Shown: positions 27,336 through 37,032, counted from the stretch's first letter. The stretch is 64,000 bases of DNA from Saprospiraceae bacterium (GCA_016787525.1 JAEUUP010000136.1:62001-126000); one strand, 5' to 3'. Notes: a model not told the origin generated them from the letters alone. Program-made: numbers and translations.

Positions 27336-27372
27336 TAACTTTGCTGTAAAAATAGCGAATATTCGCTATTTT
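27336..27372 (+). promoter_or_regulatory. fad promoter: TAACTTTG box followed by a perfect 24-bp palindrome
   Basis: TAACTTTG at 27336-27343 is an exact -7 box. Beginning six bases later, 27349-27372 is a perfect palindrome with half-site AAAATAGCGAAT, placed at the expected transcription start. This is the usual position of a repressor operator; a TetR-family fatty-acid regulator would fit, but no regulator gene is adjacent. Confidence 0.65.
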
Positions 27373-27427
27373 AGTTGTTAGTAAAAGAAATTTAATTCGT
27401 AAAAAAATACAAACCAATACGATAGAT

Positions 27428-29821
27428 ATGAATAAGAGAATCAGAAAAGTAGCTGTTTTGGGTTCGGGCTTGATGGGTTCGGGCATCGCTTGCCATTTGG
27501 CAGGTGTTGGCATTGATGTTTTGATGTTAGATATTGTCCCTTTTGACTTGACTGACGAGCAAAAAAAAGACCCTCGCCAGCGCAATCGCATTGTTCAAGC
27601 GGCTTATGATACGGCTCTCAAAGCCAAACCTGCACCTTTGTTCGATAAAGCCTTTGCTTCACGCATCACTTTGGGCAATTTCGACGATGATATGCCTAAA
27701 ATTGCAGATGTTGATTGGATTATCGAAGTCGTTGTTGAACGTTTGGACATCAAACAACAGGTTTTTGAAAAAGTCGAAAAATACCGCAAGGCAGGAACGT
27801 TCATCACATCAAATACATCGGGCATTCCGATTCACATGATGGCCGCAGGTCGCTCCGACGACTTCCGCAAACACTTCTGCGGCACGCACTTTTTCAATCC
27901 TGTACGTTATATGCGTTTGTTGGAAATCATTCCAACTGCTGAAACAGACCCCTCAGTAACTGCGTTCTTCATGCACTACGGCGACCGTGTTTTGGGTAAA
28001 ACAACGGTTTTGTGCAAAGACACACCTGCATTCATTGCCAATCGCGTTGGTGTTTACGCTATGGCAAAAATCTATCAATTGACAGAAGAAATTGGCTTAA
28101 CAGTGGAAGACGTGGACGCTTTGACAGGTCCCGCCATCGGTCGTCCGAAAACAGGGACATTCCGTTTGGGTGATTTGGTCGGTCACGATACAGCCGTGAA
28201 TGTCATCAAAGGCATCAAAGCCAACTGCCCCAACGACGAACAAGCCAGTTCGTTCAATATTCCTGCTTATCAACAGTTTTTGATTGACAATAAATTTTTA
28301 GGCAACAAAACAGGTCAAGGTTTTTATAAAAAAACGACTGAAAAAGACGCTTCGGGTCGCCCAATCGTATTGGCACTCAATCTCAAAACTTTAGAATATG
28401 CCCCCTCAGTAAAATCCACTTTGCCATCGCTCGCGGTGTCGAAACAGATTGAAGATTTGCCCAATCGTCTGCGCGCTTTATTCAAACAAACAGACAAGGG
28501 TGGCGAGTTGATTCGCCGTTCGTTGGTAGGTTTGTTCGCTTATGTATCCAATCGCATCCCTGAAATTTCAGATACTTTGTATTCGATTGACGACGCTCTG
28601 CGCGCTGGTTTTGCATGGGATTTGGGTCCGTTCCAATATTGGGATGTCATCGGCATCGAAGAAGGCATCAAAGCCGCAGAAGCTGATGGTCAAGTCATTG
28701 CAGACTGGGTCAAAGAGATGTTGGCAAGCGGTATCACGAGTTTTTATAAATCTGAAAACGGCGTAAAAAAATACTACGACCCACGTACAAAAGCCTACCA
28801 AGCTATGCCAGGGGGTTCAGATTTTATCATCTTGGACAATTATCGCGATAAAAAACCTGTTTACGAAAACCCAGAAGTCGTTTTACACGATATTGGCGAT
28901 GGCGTTTTGTGCCTTGAGTTTCGGTCAAAAGCCAATTCTATTGGCGAAGGTGTTTTGAAAGGCATCAACGATGCTATTCAGATTGCCGAAGAACAAGGTT
29001 GGAAAGGCTTGGTGATTGGCAATAATGCGACAAACTTCTCCGTCGGTGCTAATTTAATGATGATTGCCATGTTGGCGTACCAACAAGAGTGGGACGAACT
29101 GAACTTTGCAGTCAATTATTTCCAACAAACTTCGATGCGCATTCGCTATTCGGCGATTCCTGTCGTGATTGCGACACAAGGTTATGCGTTTGGCGGTGCG
29201 TGCGAGTTTTCGATGCACGCCGATGCAGTTGTCGCCGCAGGCGAAACATATATGGGTTTGGTTGAAGTCGGTGTGGGCATTTTGCCAGCTGGTGCAGGAA
29301 CAAAAGAGTTTGCAGTGCGTGCAAGCGATGCGTTCTTCGAGGGCGATGTACAAATTCCAACCATCATCGAAAAGTTCAAAACAATCGCACAAGCACAAGT
29401 GGCAACTTCGGCACACGAAGCCTTCAACTACGGTTATTTGCAACGTCAAAAAGACTCAATAGTGCTGAACAAAGACCGTAATATTGCCGATGCGAAGAAA
29501 AAAGTCTTAGAATTGGCAGATACTTATGTCCAAAAACAACCGCGCAAAGACGTTCTGGTATTAGGTCGCAGTGGTTTGAGTGCCTTGTATGTTGCGGCTC
29601 ATTCGCTTTATTTGGGTCGTTATGCGTCAGAACACGACATCAAAATTGCGAAAAAAATCGCTTACGTTCTCTGCGGCGGCGATTTGACAGGTCAACAACG
29701 TGTGAGCGAGCAATATTTGTTGGACATTGAGCGTGAAGCGATGTTGTCATTGTGTGGTGAGCAAAAAACGTTGGAGCGTGTTCAGTATATGTTGACAAAT
29801 AATAAGCCGTTGCGAAATTGA
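27428..29821 (+). CDS. fadN: 3-hydroxyacyl-CoA dehydrogenase/enoyl-CoA hydratase fusion, FadN type
   Basis: 797 residues. The order is dehydrogenase first: Rossmann motif VLGSGLMGSGIA at residues about 10-21, NTSGIPIHMMA, HFFNPVRYMRLLEI and the substrate-helix region up to about residue 320, with a second dehydrogenase helical region near 370-430. The hydratase/isomerase part is at about 470-700, with GGACEFSMHADAVVAAGETYM-type core and MGLVEVGVGILPAG carrying the conserved Glu. This order is that of FadN (YusL) of Bacillus subtilis and the opposite of E. coli FadB. It performs hydration and dehydrogenation in beta-oxidation; a thiolase follows at 31987. 10-mer copies at 27949 and 28402 are read as DPSV and APSV. 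Confidence 0.93.
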   Translation: MNKRIRKVAVLGSGLMGSGIACHLAGVGIDVLMLDIVPFDLTDEQKKDPRQRNRIVQAAYDTALKAKPAPLFDKAFASRITLGNFDDDMPKIADVDWIIEVVVERLDIKQQVFEKVEKYRKAGTFITSNTSGIPIHMMAAGRSDDFRKHFCGTHFFNPVRYMRLLEIIPTAETDPSVTAFFMHYGDRVLGKTTVLCKDTPAFIANRVGVYAMAKIYQLTEEIGLTVEDVDALTGPAIGRPKTGTFRLGDLVGHDTAVNVIKGIKANCPNDEQASSFNIPAYQQFLIDNKFLGNKTGQGFYKKTTEKDASGRPIVLALNLKTLEYAPSVKSTLPSLAVSKQIEDLPNRLRALFKQTDKGGELIRRSLVGLFAYVSNRIPEISDTLYSIDDALRAGFAWDLGPFQYWDVIGIEEGIKAAEADGQVIADWVKEMLASGITSFYKSENGVKKYYDPRTKAYQAMPGGSDFIILDNYRDKKPVYENPEVVLHDIGDGVLCLEFRSKANSIGEGVLKGINDAIQIAEEQGWKGLVIGNNATNFSVGANLMMIAMLAYQQEWDELNFAVNYFQQTSMRIRYSAIPVVIATQGYAFGGACEFSMHADAVVAAGETYMGLVEVGVGILPAGAGTKEFAVRASDAFFEGDVQIPTIIEKFKTIAQAQVATSAHEAFNYGYLQRQKDSIVLNKDRNIADAKKKVLELADTYVQKQPRKDVLVLGRSGLSALYVAAHSLYLGRYASEHDIKIAKKIAYVLCGGDLTGQQRVSEQYLLDIEREAMLSLCGEQKTLERVQYMLTNNKPLRN

Positions 29822-29823
29822 TA

Positions 29824-29900
29824 TATGGACTTCGATTGCACGGTTTGTTCAGATTCAAAGGTTCTTCCTTATTTCTTAAAATTCGTGCAATCGAAGTCCA
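29824..29900. repeat. Inverted repeat between fadN and the retropepsin-like gene
   Basis: Perfect 17-bp arms (29824-29840 and 29884-29900) flank a 43-base spacer. It starts two bases after the fadN stop. It could act as a processing or attenuation structure inside the operon, or as a small mobile repeat. Confidence 0.6.
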
Positions 29901-29940
29901 AAACCTCTATCTTTGAGAAAATTTAAAAACAACACGCATC

Positions 29941-30327
29941 ATGTCAATAATCAAATTACCTCTTCATTATGAAGGCTCGGAAGGTGAAAAAACACTTTAT
30001 ACACTGTTTGATAGCGGCGCGACGTTCTCTTGCATCAGTGCAGACTATGTTGCAGGTTTGAGTAAATTAGACCGCTTGCGGCGAACCAAATTAGTCGAAA
30101 CAGCAAGTGAAGGACATTACGTTGAGATCAAACATCGTGTGACGCTTGATTTTTATCTTGACGATATTATGCTATCCGATGAATTTATGGTCGTTCCTAA
30201 TTTGTCAGAAGAAGCCATTTTAGGTGTGACAACTATGCAAAAATGGCGCATAAAGCTCGATTTTGAATCAGATAAGGTGATTGTTGACCCGAAAGTGGCA
30301 AAATTAATGTTGAAAGAATTGAAATAA
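29941..30327 (+). CDS. Single-domain retropepsin-like aspartic protease
   Basis: 128 residues with the retropepsin signature LFDSGATFSCIS (D28-S-G) and the paired hydrophobic-Gly motif AILGVTTMQKWRIKLDFE near residue 100. Proteins of this size act as homodimers, each monomer giving one Asp. No signal peptide is seen, so it is probably cytoplasmic. It lies within the fatty-acid oxidation gene run between fadN and a DUF2306 gene, on the same strand; there is no obvious link to beta-oxidation. A 10-mer copy starts 5 bp after its stop (30332). Confidence 0.75.
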   Translation: MSIIKLPLHYEGSEGEKTLYTLFDSGATFSCISADYVAGLSKLDRLRRTKLVETASEGHYVEIKHRVTLDFYLDDIMLSDEFMVVPNLSEEAILGVTTMQKWRIKLDFESDKVIVDPKVAKLMLKELK

Positions 30328-30365
30328 GAAACCCCTCAGTATTTTTACAAAAACACCTTAATTCA

Positions 30366-31040
30366 TTGAAAGACAATCTCTTGAAATTAATTGGTTACGC
30401 ATTTGCGGCTTGGATTCTTATTTTCACAGGCATCATGGTGACAAAAGTGTTACCATATTTGAGTTTTGAAAGAGCAATTAACTTTTTGGGGACAAAGCCG
30501 AACGAAGTGCTTGACAAGCAGTATTTTATGTGGGCGTTTTACATTCACATCACATCGAGTGTGTTTTCGATTGGCGGTGGTATTTTCCAGTTTTTTCCAA
30601 AAATACTGAGGGGGTATCCGAAAGTGCATCAGTGGATAGGTAAGATTTACATCGGCTCTATTTTGTTGTTCGCAGCACCGTCGGGTTTGGTCTTGGCAGC
30701 TTTTGCGAACGGAGGTTTGGCGGCGAGAGTGGGTTTTACCTTACAATGTGTGGTGTGGTGGTTGACAACTTATGCAGCTTGGCATGAGATTATGAAAAAA
30801 AACTACCTACGACACACCGAAATGATGCTCCGCAGTTATGCGGTCACAATTGCGGCGATGAGTTTGCGGACAGAAAGTTATTTTATGGTTTATATTTGGG
30901 AAACTAAACCCATTGAGACCTATTTGACTGTTACATGGTTGTCATGGGTTGGCAATTTATTGATAGCTGAAATGTTGATTTACTTGGGTTTTGCGAAAAA
31001 ATTGATTTCAAATCTTAATCATCCAACATCTAATATCTAA
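30366..31040 (+). CDS. DUF2306 family integral membrane protein
   Basis: 224 residues. Seven or so hydrophobic segments and the sequence HQWIGKIYIGSILLFAAPSG ... RHTEMMLRSYAVTIAAMSLR identify DUF2306, a membrane family of unknown function with conserved His residues that may bind haem or metal. The start is TTG at 30366, since no in-frame ATG precedes the first membrane helix; an ATG at about codon 19 would remove most of that helix. The gene sits 38 bp after the retropepsin gene. A 10-mer at 30604 is read as ILRG. Confidence 0.8.
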   Translation: MKDNLLKLIGYAFAAWILIFTGIMVTKVLPYLSFERAINFLGTKPNEVLDKQYFMWAFYIHITSSVFSIGGGIFQFFPKILRGYPKVHQWIGKIYIGSILLFAAPSGLVLAAFANGGLAARVGFTLQCVVWWLTTYAAWHEIMKKNYLRHTEMMLRSYAVTIAAMSLRTESYFMVYIWETKPIETYLTVTWLSWVGNLLIAEMLIYLGFAKKLISNLNHPTSNI

Positions 31041-31056
31041 AAAACAAGTTTTACAG

Positions 31057-31929
31057 ATGAAAAAAAGCAATCTCGTTTTGATTCCAATGTGTATCGCCAC
31101 AGCGATTTTTATGATGCAATGCCTTAACAAAAACAAGGCAGTGACGCATACAGAAAATAAAAATCCAGCCATGATAACACACAAGGAGGCAGTTGATACT
31201 CTATTAAAAGACTCTACTGCGCCCGTTAAACCTTTGATTTTTAAAGAATTAGATGCTAAATCAGCTTTGGCATTTTTTCAAAAAACAAGATTGGATAGTC
31301 TTTTTGTTGAAGAATACAATTATCCTGACAATGGTTTCTATGGCGACGACCGCTACCGCATCGAGTTTCTTTTTACGGAAGCCAAACAGGATGCTAAAGA
31401 CCCCTCAGTATATCACATAAAAGGTAAAAATCGCCACAAAAAAGTGATTACACCATTCGAGGGAACGATAAAATTTAATAAAATCAGAACATTTACTGAC
31501 CCGAATATTGATACAGCAGAAGTCGGCGCGATGGACATGACCAAACTTTACGCTACTGAGGGGGTATTTGAACTCGCTGAAGCCGATCCGAAAAGCTCTT
31601 ATAGCGGCTTGTTCAAAGGAACAGTCAAAATGGAGTTCTCAATCGGTGAAGACAATCGCCCCAGTTTGTGGTTCTATTCGGTGGCAAATTTGCCAAGTGG
31701 CGGTGGCGGGTATCGCTTCGATGGCACTTGGACGAGCTTTACAAAGCCTGATATGGTCAAACCAGTTGTTTGGGCAGCAGACTTGTTCCGCTTCGCCAAC
31801 GATATTCTAAAAGACTTCAGCATGGGCGAACGCGAGGTGGAAATCAATGAAAAATACCACAAGCTCGGCTGGGACAATTTCTGGGAAAACGACGAATGGT
31901 GGAATGAAGCGGCTAAGCCAAAAATGTAA
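31057..31929 (+). CDS. Uncharacterised lipoprotein
   Basis: 290 residues with a lipoprotein signal (FMMQC, Cys at about residue 22). The mature part has a Lys/Thr-rich linker and then a beta-rich domain, including DDRYRIEFLFTEAKQD, VITPFEGTIKFNKIRTF, SSYSGLFKGTVKMEFSIGED and YRFDGTWTSF, and ends with W-rich segments. This looks like a lipocalin-like or calycin-type barrel that binds a ligand, but I do not recognise the family. It is 16 bp after DUF2306 and 57 bp before the thiolase. 10-mer copies at 31401 (DPSV) and 31554 (TEGV) are only about 150 bp apart in opposite orientation. Confidence 0.7.
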   Translation: MKKSNLVLIPMCIATAIFMMQCLNKNKAVTHTENKNPAMITHKEAVDTLLKDSTAPVKPLIFKELDAKSALAFFQKTRLDSLFVEEYNYPDNGFYGDDRYRIEFLFTEAKQDAKDPSVYHIKGKNRHKKVITPFEGTIKFNKIRTFTDPNIDTAEVGAMDMTKLYATEGVFELAEADPKSSYSGLFKGTVKMEFSIGEDNRPSLWFYSVANLPSGGGGYRFDGTWTSFTKPDMVKPVVWAADLFRFANDILKDFSMGEREVEINEKYHKLGWDNFWENDEWWNEAAKPKM

Positions 31930-31986
31930 TTTGATTCTTAAAAAAGGTCTTTATACTTAATATCTTTTATCTAAAAATCTAAAAAA

Positions 31987-33162
31987 ATGGAAGATGCTTA
32001 TATCGTAGCGGGGTTTCGCTCGGCAGTTGGAAAGGCAGGACGTGGTGGTTTCAGAAATTATCGTTCTGATGATTTGGCAGTAGATGTGATTAAACATTTG
32101 ATGGCTTCGATGCCCGAGGTTGACCCACTTTTGGTGGACGATGTGATTGTCGGTTGCGCTAATCCCGAAGGTGAACAAGGTTTGCAAATAGGTCGTCAGA
32201 TTTCGTTGCGTGCTTTGGGTAAAGAAACGCCAGGGTTTGTTATCAACCGCTATTGTGCATCGGGTTTGGAAGCAATTTCGATTGCTGTGGCTAAAATCAA
32301 AGCCAATATGGGCGAATGTTATATTGCAGGTGGCACAGAAAGTATGTCTATGATACCGATGACAGGTTATAAACTCGCACCATCCTATCATGTGGCTGCC
32401 AACACACCCGATTATGTAGTTGGTATGGGTTTGACAGCCGAAGCAGTGGCTAAAAAATTTGGTATCAGCCGTGATATGGCAGACGCATACTCCGCTCGTT
32501 CACATGCCAAAGCAGCGGCGGCAATTGACGTGGGTTTGTTCAAAGATGAGATTGTTCCTGTCGAAGTGGAGGAGGTTTTTGTGGCAAACGACAAACGCCA
32601 ATCCAAAAAATTCGTCATAGATACCGACGAAGGCGTTCGCCGCGAGACAACTACTGAGGGGTTAGGTAAATTGCGTCCTGCCTTTGCCAATGGCGGTGTC
32701 GTGACGGCGGGTAACTCGTCACAAACAAGTGACGGCGCGGCTTTTGTATTAGTCATGTCTAGCACATTGGTTAAGAAATTGGGCTTAAAACCCATTGCGC
32801 GCATGGCTTCTTGCTCTGTGGGCGGTGTCGAACCAATTATTATGGGTATTGGCCCTTGTGCAGCGATGCCAAAAGCATTGAAAAAAGCAGGTTTGAAAAT
32901 GCAAGATATTGACCTCATCGAACTCAACGAAGCCTTCGCCGCACAAGCAATGGCAGTGATGCAAGAAGGCGGCTTGAATCCTGATATTGTTAATGTCAAC
33001 GGTGGCGCGATAGCTTTAGGGCACCCACTCGGGTGTACAGGTGCGAAATTATCTGTTCAGTTGTTCAATGAAATGCGTCGTCGTGGCAGTCGTTATGGTA
33101 TGGTGACAGCTTGCGTCGGTGGCGGACAAGGTATTGCAGGTATTTATGAATTGCTGAATTAA
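31987..33162 (+). CDS. fadA: Acetyl-CoA C-acyltransferase (thiolase)
   Basis: 391 residues, the usual thiolase length. The nucleophile C90 lies in NRYCASGLEAI, H346 in GGAIALGHPLGCTGA, and the general-base C376 in TACVGGGQGIAG. It cleaves 3-ketoacyl-CoA in the last step of beta-oxidation, completing the pathway with the FadN fusion four genes upstream. A GESMS-type loop (GGTESMSMIPMTGYK) is present. A 10-mer at 32652 is read as TTEGL. No acyl-CoA dehydrogenase is present in the window, unlike the fadNAE operon of Bacillus. Confidence 0.95.
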   Translation: MEDAYIVAGFRSAVGKAGRGGFRNYRSDDLAVDVIKHLMASMPEVDPLLVDDVIVGCANPEGEQGLQIGRQISLRALGKETPGFVINRYCASGLEAISIAVAKIKANMGECYIAGGTESMSMIPMTGYKLAPSYHVAANTPDYVVGMGLTAEAVAKKFGISRDMADAYSARSHAKAAAAIDVGLFKDEIVPVEVEEVFVANDKRQSKKFVIDTDEGVRRETTTEGLGKLRPAFANGGVVTAGNSSQTSDGAAFVLVMSSTLVKKLGLKPIARMASCSVGGVEPIIMGIGPCAAMPKALKKAGLKMQDIDLIELNEAFAAQAMAVMQEGGLNPDIVNVNGGAIALGHPLGCTGAKLSVQLFNEMRRRGSRYGMVTACVGGGQGIAGIYELLN

Positions 33163-33183
33163 TGGATACAATTGAGTGTATTT

Positions 33184-33218
33184 AGTGAGGCGGTGACTTC
33201 TGGAGTCACCGCCTCACT
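33184..33218. terminator. Hairpin between convergent fadA and TonB receptor genes
   Basis: Fourteen-bp perfect stem (33184-33197 with 33205-33218), GC-rich, with a 7-base loop. The T-tract is weak. Its place between two convergent stops supports a shared terminator. Confidence 0.7.
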
Positions 33219-33234
33219 TGTTTATAATACTTGT

Positions 33235-35466
33235 TTAAAATTGATAACGCAACGAAACCCATACGTTGCGTCCCGCCGAATGAATACCCGATGCAAAAAC
33301 ACGGTACTGGATGTCCATAATATTATCCACACCCACTTGAGCAATCAGTTTTTGATTGTGCATAGCAGAAGGCAGATTCAATTCATATCCAATACGAGCG
33401 TTGAGCGTCCACCAACTTGGCATACCGTCTTTCGTAGCGTATGCTTCGTTGTCTTCAGTGCCTAAACGGTAGTCAGCGATGCGTTTCCAAGCACTAAAAG
33501 CACTAAAAACGCTGGCGGATAGGTTGTTTTTGTTGTAATCCAAACTCACACGACCAAATGCAGGCGGCACGTGGTCAAGTGGTGTTGCCGATTTACCTGC
33601 CGAAGCAGCTACTGTGCCTTTTGTATAGTTGTAAGATGCGGCAAAAGTTAACCCCTCAGTAATGCGACCTTTTGCCGTAAGGCTGACACCCCACAAATTG
33701 GCTTCCTGCTTATTCTGTGGTGCATAAACAGCACTTTTTACACCATCATAAACGATACTATCCGCACCGCCGTATTGAAATTTATCCACCACGATAGCAT
33801 TTTTGAATGCCGTGTAATAAAAACTGCCTTCGATACCAAAAGCATTGCCAAAACTCTTCGCCAAACCGAGTTCACCATTCCATGTACGTTCAGGTTTTAG
33901 GTCAGGATTGGGTACGACGACTTTACCTTTTTGTGTGTCAAATATTTTTGTCAAATCATCCACATTCGGCACACGGTAGCCTGTTGAACCTAAGAGTGAT
34001 ACTTTAAAATCATCCGTAGGTGTGAGAATTGCACCGATATTGCCACTCCAAATGCTGTTATTTTGCTTGGTTGCTGTGAATGGGAACTTATAAAAAGTCT
34101 GACTGACGAAAGTAGATTTAAGATTGGCAACGCCCAAACGCACCCCCTCAGTAAGTGTGAAAATAGGTGTCACTTTCCAAGTATGTGTTAAATAGGCAGC
34201 AGCATTGAGCATGGTGTTGTCGCCATCGGGATAGCGTGTAGATGCACCGCTCGGTGTTTCAACATTCGTATTCACATTGGTTAAAATAGATGTAGATTTG
34301 ACTGCGCTTTGTTGCATATCAATACCTGTGCGTAGGTCATGGTCACCTGTTGCCCGTTGGAAATCTAAATTTGCACCATACACATTCACATTTTCTATAC
34401 GACTGGTGCGATTCGATGAGCCGAAGCTGCGTGTGTGCCGACTCTCTTCAATGTCTTGATAGTTCACATTCAATTTTATGCGTTGGAAAAACGACTCTTT
34501 ATCTTCCCAATTCGCCGTGAATGCTGTCAGAAAGCGTTTTTGAGGACCGTAATACCATTCAGCAGAGTTCAAACCTGTGCCTTTAGGGTCAGTTAAGCGG
34601 TCATAACGAGGCACATCTGATGAGTTGGAAAACTGCACATTCAGACCCAATATCAATTTGTCAGAAGCCTTGAATGCCAGTTTTTGCAAAATATCATACT
34701 GTTTGTAACCACTGAATTTCTGTACATAGACATCATCGTTTTTGACCAAGGAGTCTTTGCCATTGATGCGCTCTGCATAGTATTTGCGCAAGCCCCAAAG
34801 TGTATCCAAAGTTTGTGCTTTCGTACCCATGCGCATATCACCGAAATCGCTGTAATTCACTGAAGAGAGCCACGCCAAACGTTTACCACCCAGATTGAAG
34901 TCTAAATGACCTGTTTTTTCATTGTTTACAGATGAATAACGCGCAAATGCTGAACCATTGAACAATAATTTATCTGTTGTGGACATTTGTGCTTGTTTGG
35001 TATGAAAATGTATAACGCCGCCCAAAGCATCAGAACCATAAACTGTCGAAGCAGGTCCGAAAAGCACCTCAGCACGTTCTAACATGTTTTGATCAACAGT
35101 AATCACATTCTGTAAATGACCTGCGCGATATATCAAGTTGTTCATGCGTACACCATCAACTACCAATAAAACACGGCTTGCTTCAAACCCCCTCAGTATG
35201 GGGCTGCTGCCGCCCTGTTGACTCTTTTGAACCATCACCAAACCTGTTGCAGAGAGTAAATCGCCTGCATTTTGAGCATTCAAGACGCTGATTTCTTTAG
35301 CAGAAATAGAACGAATTTGTTGTGGTACAGTGCGTTTCGATTCTGCAACTTTATTGGCAGATATGACAACCTCGTCTAAATTCAAGATTTTGGGTAAAGT
35401 GTCTGTTTGTGCCGCTATACTCCATGCACAAACCATAATATAGGATAAAGTGAGTAATTTTTTCAT
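33235..35466 (-). CDS. TonB-dependent receptor, haem/haemoprotein type
   Basis: 743 residues. A signal peptide (ending SIAAQ) precedes the plug, with GSSPILRGFEASRVLLVVDG, VRMNNLIYRAGHLQNV and FGPASTVYGSDALGGVIHFHTK, a plug sequence style typical of haem or haemoglobin receptors. The barrel ends with a Phe-terminal strand (NVWVSLRYQF). It takes up a ligand across the outer membrane using TonB. Upstream on the same strand are a small PPP-tail protein and a truncated haem-binding lipoprotein, which supports haem. 10-mer copies at 33652, 34144 and 35189 are included; the last encodes part of the conserved plug motif itself. Confidence 0.9.
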   Translation of the reverse strand: MKKLLTLSYIMVCAWSIAAQTDTLPKILNLDEVVISANKVAESKRTVPQQIRSISAKEISVLNAQNAGDLLSATGLVMVQKSQQGGSSPILRGFEASRVLLVVDGVRMNNLIYRAGHLQNVITVDQNMLERAEVLFGPASTVYGSDALGGVIHFHTKQAQMSTTDKLLFNGSAFARYSSVNNEKTGHLDFNLGGKRLAWLSSVNYSDFGDMRMGTKAQTLDTLWGLRKYYAERINGKDSLVKNDDVYVQKFSGYKQYDILQKLAFKASDKLILGLNVQFSNSSDVPRYDRLTDPKGTGLNSAEWYYGPQKRFLTAFTANWEDKESFFQRIKLNVNYQDIEESRHTRSFGSSNRTSRIENVNVYGANLDFQRATGDHDLRTGIDMQQSAVKSTSILTNVNTNVETPSGASTRYPDGDNTMLNAAAYLTHTWKVTPIFTLTEGVRLGVANLKSTFVSQTFYKFPFTATKQNNSIWSGNIGAILTPTDDFKVSLLGSTGYRVPNVDDLTKIFDTQKGKVVVPNPDLKPERTWNGELGLAKSFGNAFGIEGSFYYTAFKNAIVVDKFQYGGADSIVYDGVKSAVYAPQNKQEANLWGVSLTAKGRITEGLTFAASYNYTKGTVAASAGKSATPLDHVPPAFGRVSLDYNKNNLSASVFSAFSAWKRIADYRLGTEDNEAYATKDGMPSWWTLNARIGYELNLPSAMHNQKLIAQVGVDNIMDIQYRVFASGIHSAGRNVWVSLRYQF

Positions 35467-35606
35467 TATTTGATTCAGTTTAAATGTATTGAAATGAGAG
35501 CATTTTCACTGTTGAGTGCATACCCCTCAGTAAAAACACCGAATGTGGCTTACAAACCCCTACGATTCATAAACCTATTCTGTTGAGAAATGGACATTAT
35601 TAAAAA

Positions 35607-36152
35607 CTAAACCAAACTTTTGGGTGGCGGGTCAATAGAATGATAAAACACCGATTGGTAATACTTTAAATAAGGAATAACTTTTTCACTTTTCGAGTCT
35701 TGACAAACCCCAAAAATGAATATCGTGTTTCGATAAGCAGGCGGAAGTGCTAATTCTGTTATTTTTTCGTATAGATTACTGAGGGGGGCATTGTCTTTTT
35801 CATTTTCACTTTGCTTTTTTATATTTTCAATGAATTGATAACTAAGCTCTGTCTCAGAAGTATCATTTATGCAGAAATAGTAGGTAACGCCGTTCTTTTT
35901 TTCTGAACGTACAATATCGTACAGTTGTCCTTTGTACCAAAATTCTTTATTCGGACGCTCCCAAATTAACTCATTTTGGTTGTCGGATGTGATAGGTATG
36001 CAGGATAGTGATTGTGTGTCTAAAGTGTTCGCAGTTATAGTCTCCATTTTTTGCTCCAACTTCCATTCTTTTAGTTTGAACATGGGGATATAGCCCACTG
36101 TGTTCAGCAAGAATATGGCAAGTATGGAAAAAATGAGAACACGGAACTTCAT
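35607..36152 (-). CDS. Small envelope protein with C-terminal PPPKSLV, upstream of TonB receptor
   Basis: 181 residues from MKFRVLIFSILAIFLLNTVG, which forms a signal or anchor helix; a longer frame to 36227 would place a charged tail ahead of it. The middle holds SDNQNELIWERPNKEFWYKG followed by QLYDIVRSE and then YYFCINDTSETELSYQF; the end is IDPPPKSLV. It is clearly homologous to the gene at 40547-41095, and both directly precede a TonB receptor on the minus strand. Similar hypothetical proteins are common beside TonB receptors in Bacteroidota; function unknown. A 10-mer at 35777 is read as APLSN, and another lies just upstream of the receptor start (35523). Confidence 0.75.
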   Translation of the reverse strand: MKFRVLIFSILAIFLLNTVGYIPMFKLKEWKLEQKMETITANTLDTQSLSCIPITSDNQNELIWERPNKEFWYKGQLYDIVRSEKKNGVTYYFCINDTSETELSYQFIENIKKQSENEKDNAPLSNLYEKITELALPPAYRNTIFIFGVCQDSKSEKVIPYLKYYQSVFYHSIDPPPKSLV

Positions 36153-36263
36153 CTTCGAATGAGTCTTTCTGAACGAACGCTTTACTTTGTGGTGCAAACC
36201 TAATGCTTTTGAAAAAAATAAGTGCATTCAGAAGCCGATAGTTCGACAAGTATTTGTTCTCAA

Positions 36264-37022
36264 TCAAAAAACAAATACATACCCGACCAACTCTTTGATT
36301 TTGTCTAAACTACCCATTTTGTCGTAACCAAAATCGGTCAAGAGTATCACATCGGGATCGGACTTCGTAATGACTTCGGCCGAGAGTGGTATCATACCGC
36401 GTTCGCCTTCAACAGCTATTTTACCACCCGCCCACGACACCATTTTGGCAGCCGTACTGTGGCTTGTCATTGTCAAATAGACGTTATTGGCTTGACCATA
36501 ATGAACAACCACTACTTTGACTGTGTCTTTGTATCGTTTGGCTGCTGACAAAGCCGTTTCCATATCTTTTTTAAGCTGTTGACACAAAGAATCGGCTTCG
36601 TATTCGCGCTTAAAGTAAGTACCCATCTCGCGGATGAGTGAATCTGTGCCAGCTATGTCGTCGCTGTATTTCTTAAAGTCTTTCATGGGTATTTTTAAGT
36701 CTTTAAGCTGTTTTACGACAGGTTCTGGTCCGATATTATTGTCTTGAAGGATGAGCGACGGTTTAGAGGCCAGCAAGGCTTCAAGGCTTAAAGCTCTGTG
36801 ATAGCCCACTGTTGGTAGTTTTTTAGCAGCCTCTGGATAAGTGCTGGACACGTCCACGGCGACGATATTTTGTTGTGCGCCTAAGGCAAAGACAATCTCT
36901 GTGTATTGTTTTGCAATGCAAACAATGCGCTCTGTGCCATCTGTCGCTTTATAACCATTGCTAAAACGGTCGCACGACGTGAGACTTAAAATAAAAAATG
37001 CGGATATGATAAACTTATTCAT
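36264..37022 (-). pseudogene. hmuT: Haem/cobalamin-type substrate-binding lipoprotein, C-terminally truncated
   Basis: 252 residues starting at MNKFIISAFFILSLTSC, a lipoprotein signal with lipobox LTSC; a longer frame to 37121 runs through the hairpin of element D and is rejected. The body matches periplasmic haem-binding proteins (HmuT/BtuF fold): RIVCIAKQYTEIVFALGAQ, VGYHRALSLEALLASKPSLI, and SHSTAAKMVSWAGG. The sequence stops at KIKELVGYVFVF, where relatives continue for roughly another 30-40 residues, so it is probably a decayed gene or a short variant. No permease or ATPase genes follow. Cruciform element D ends only 11 bp upstream of the start codon, displacing the normal promoter region. 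Confidence 0.65.
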
Positions 37023-37032
37023 GTCTTTTTTA

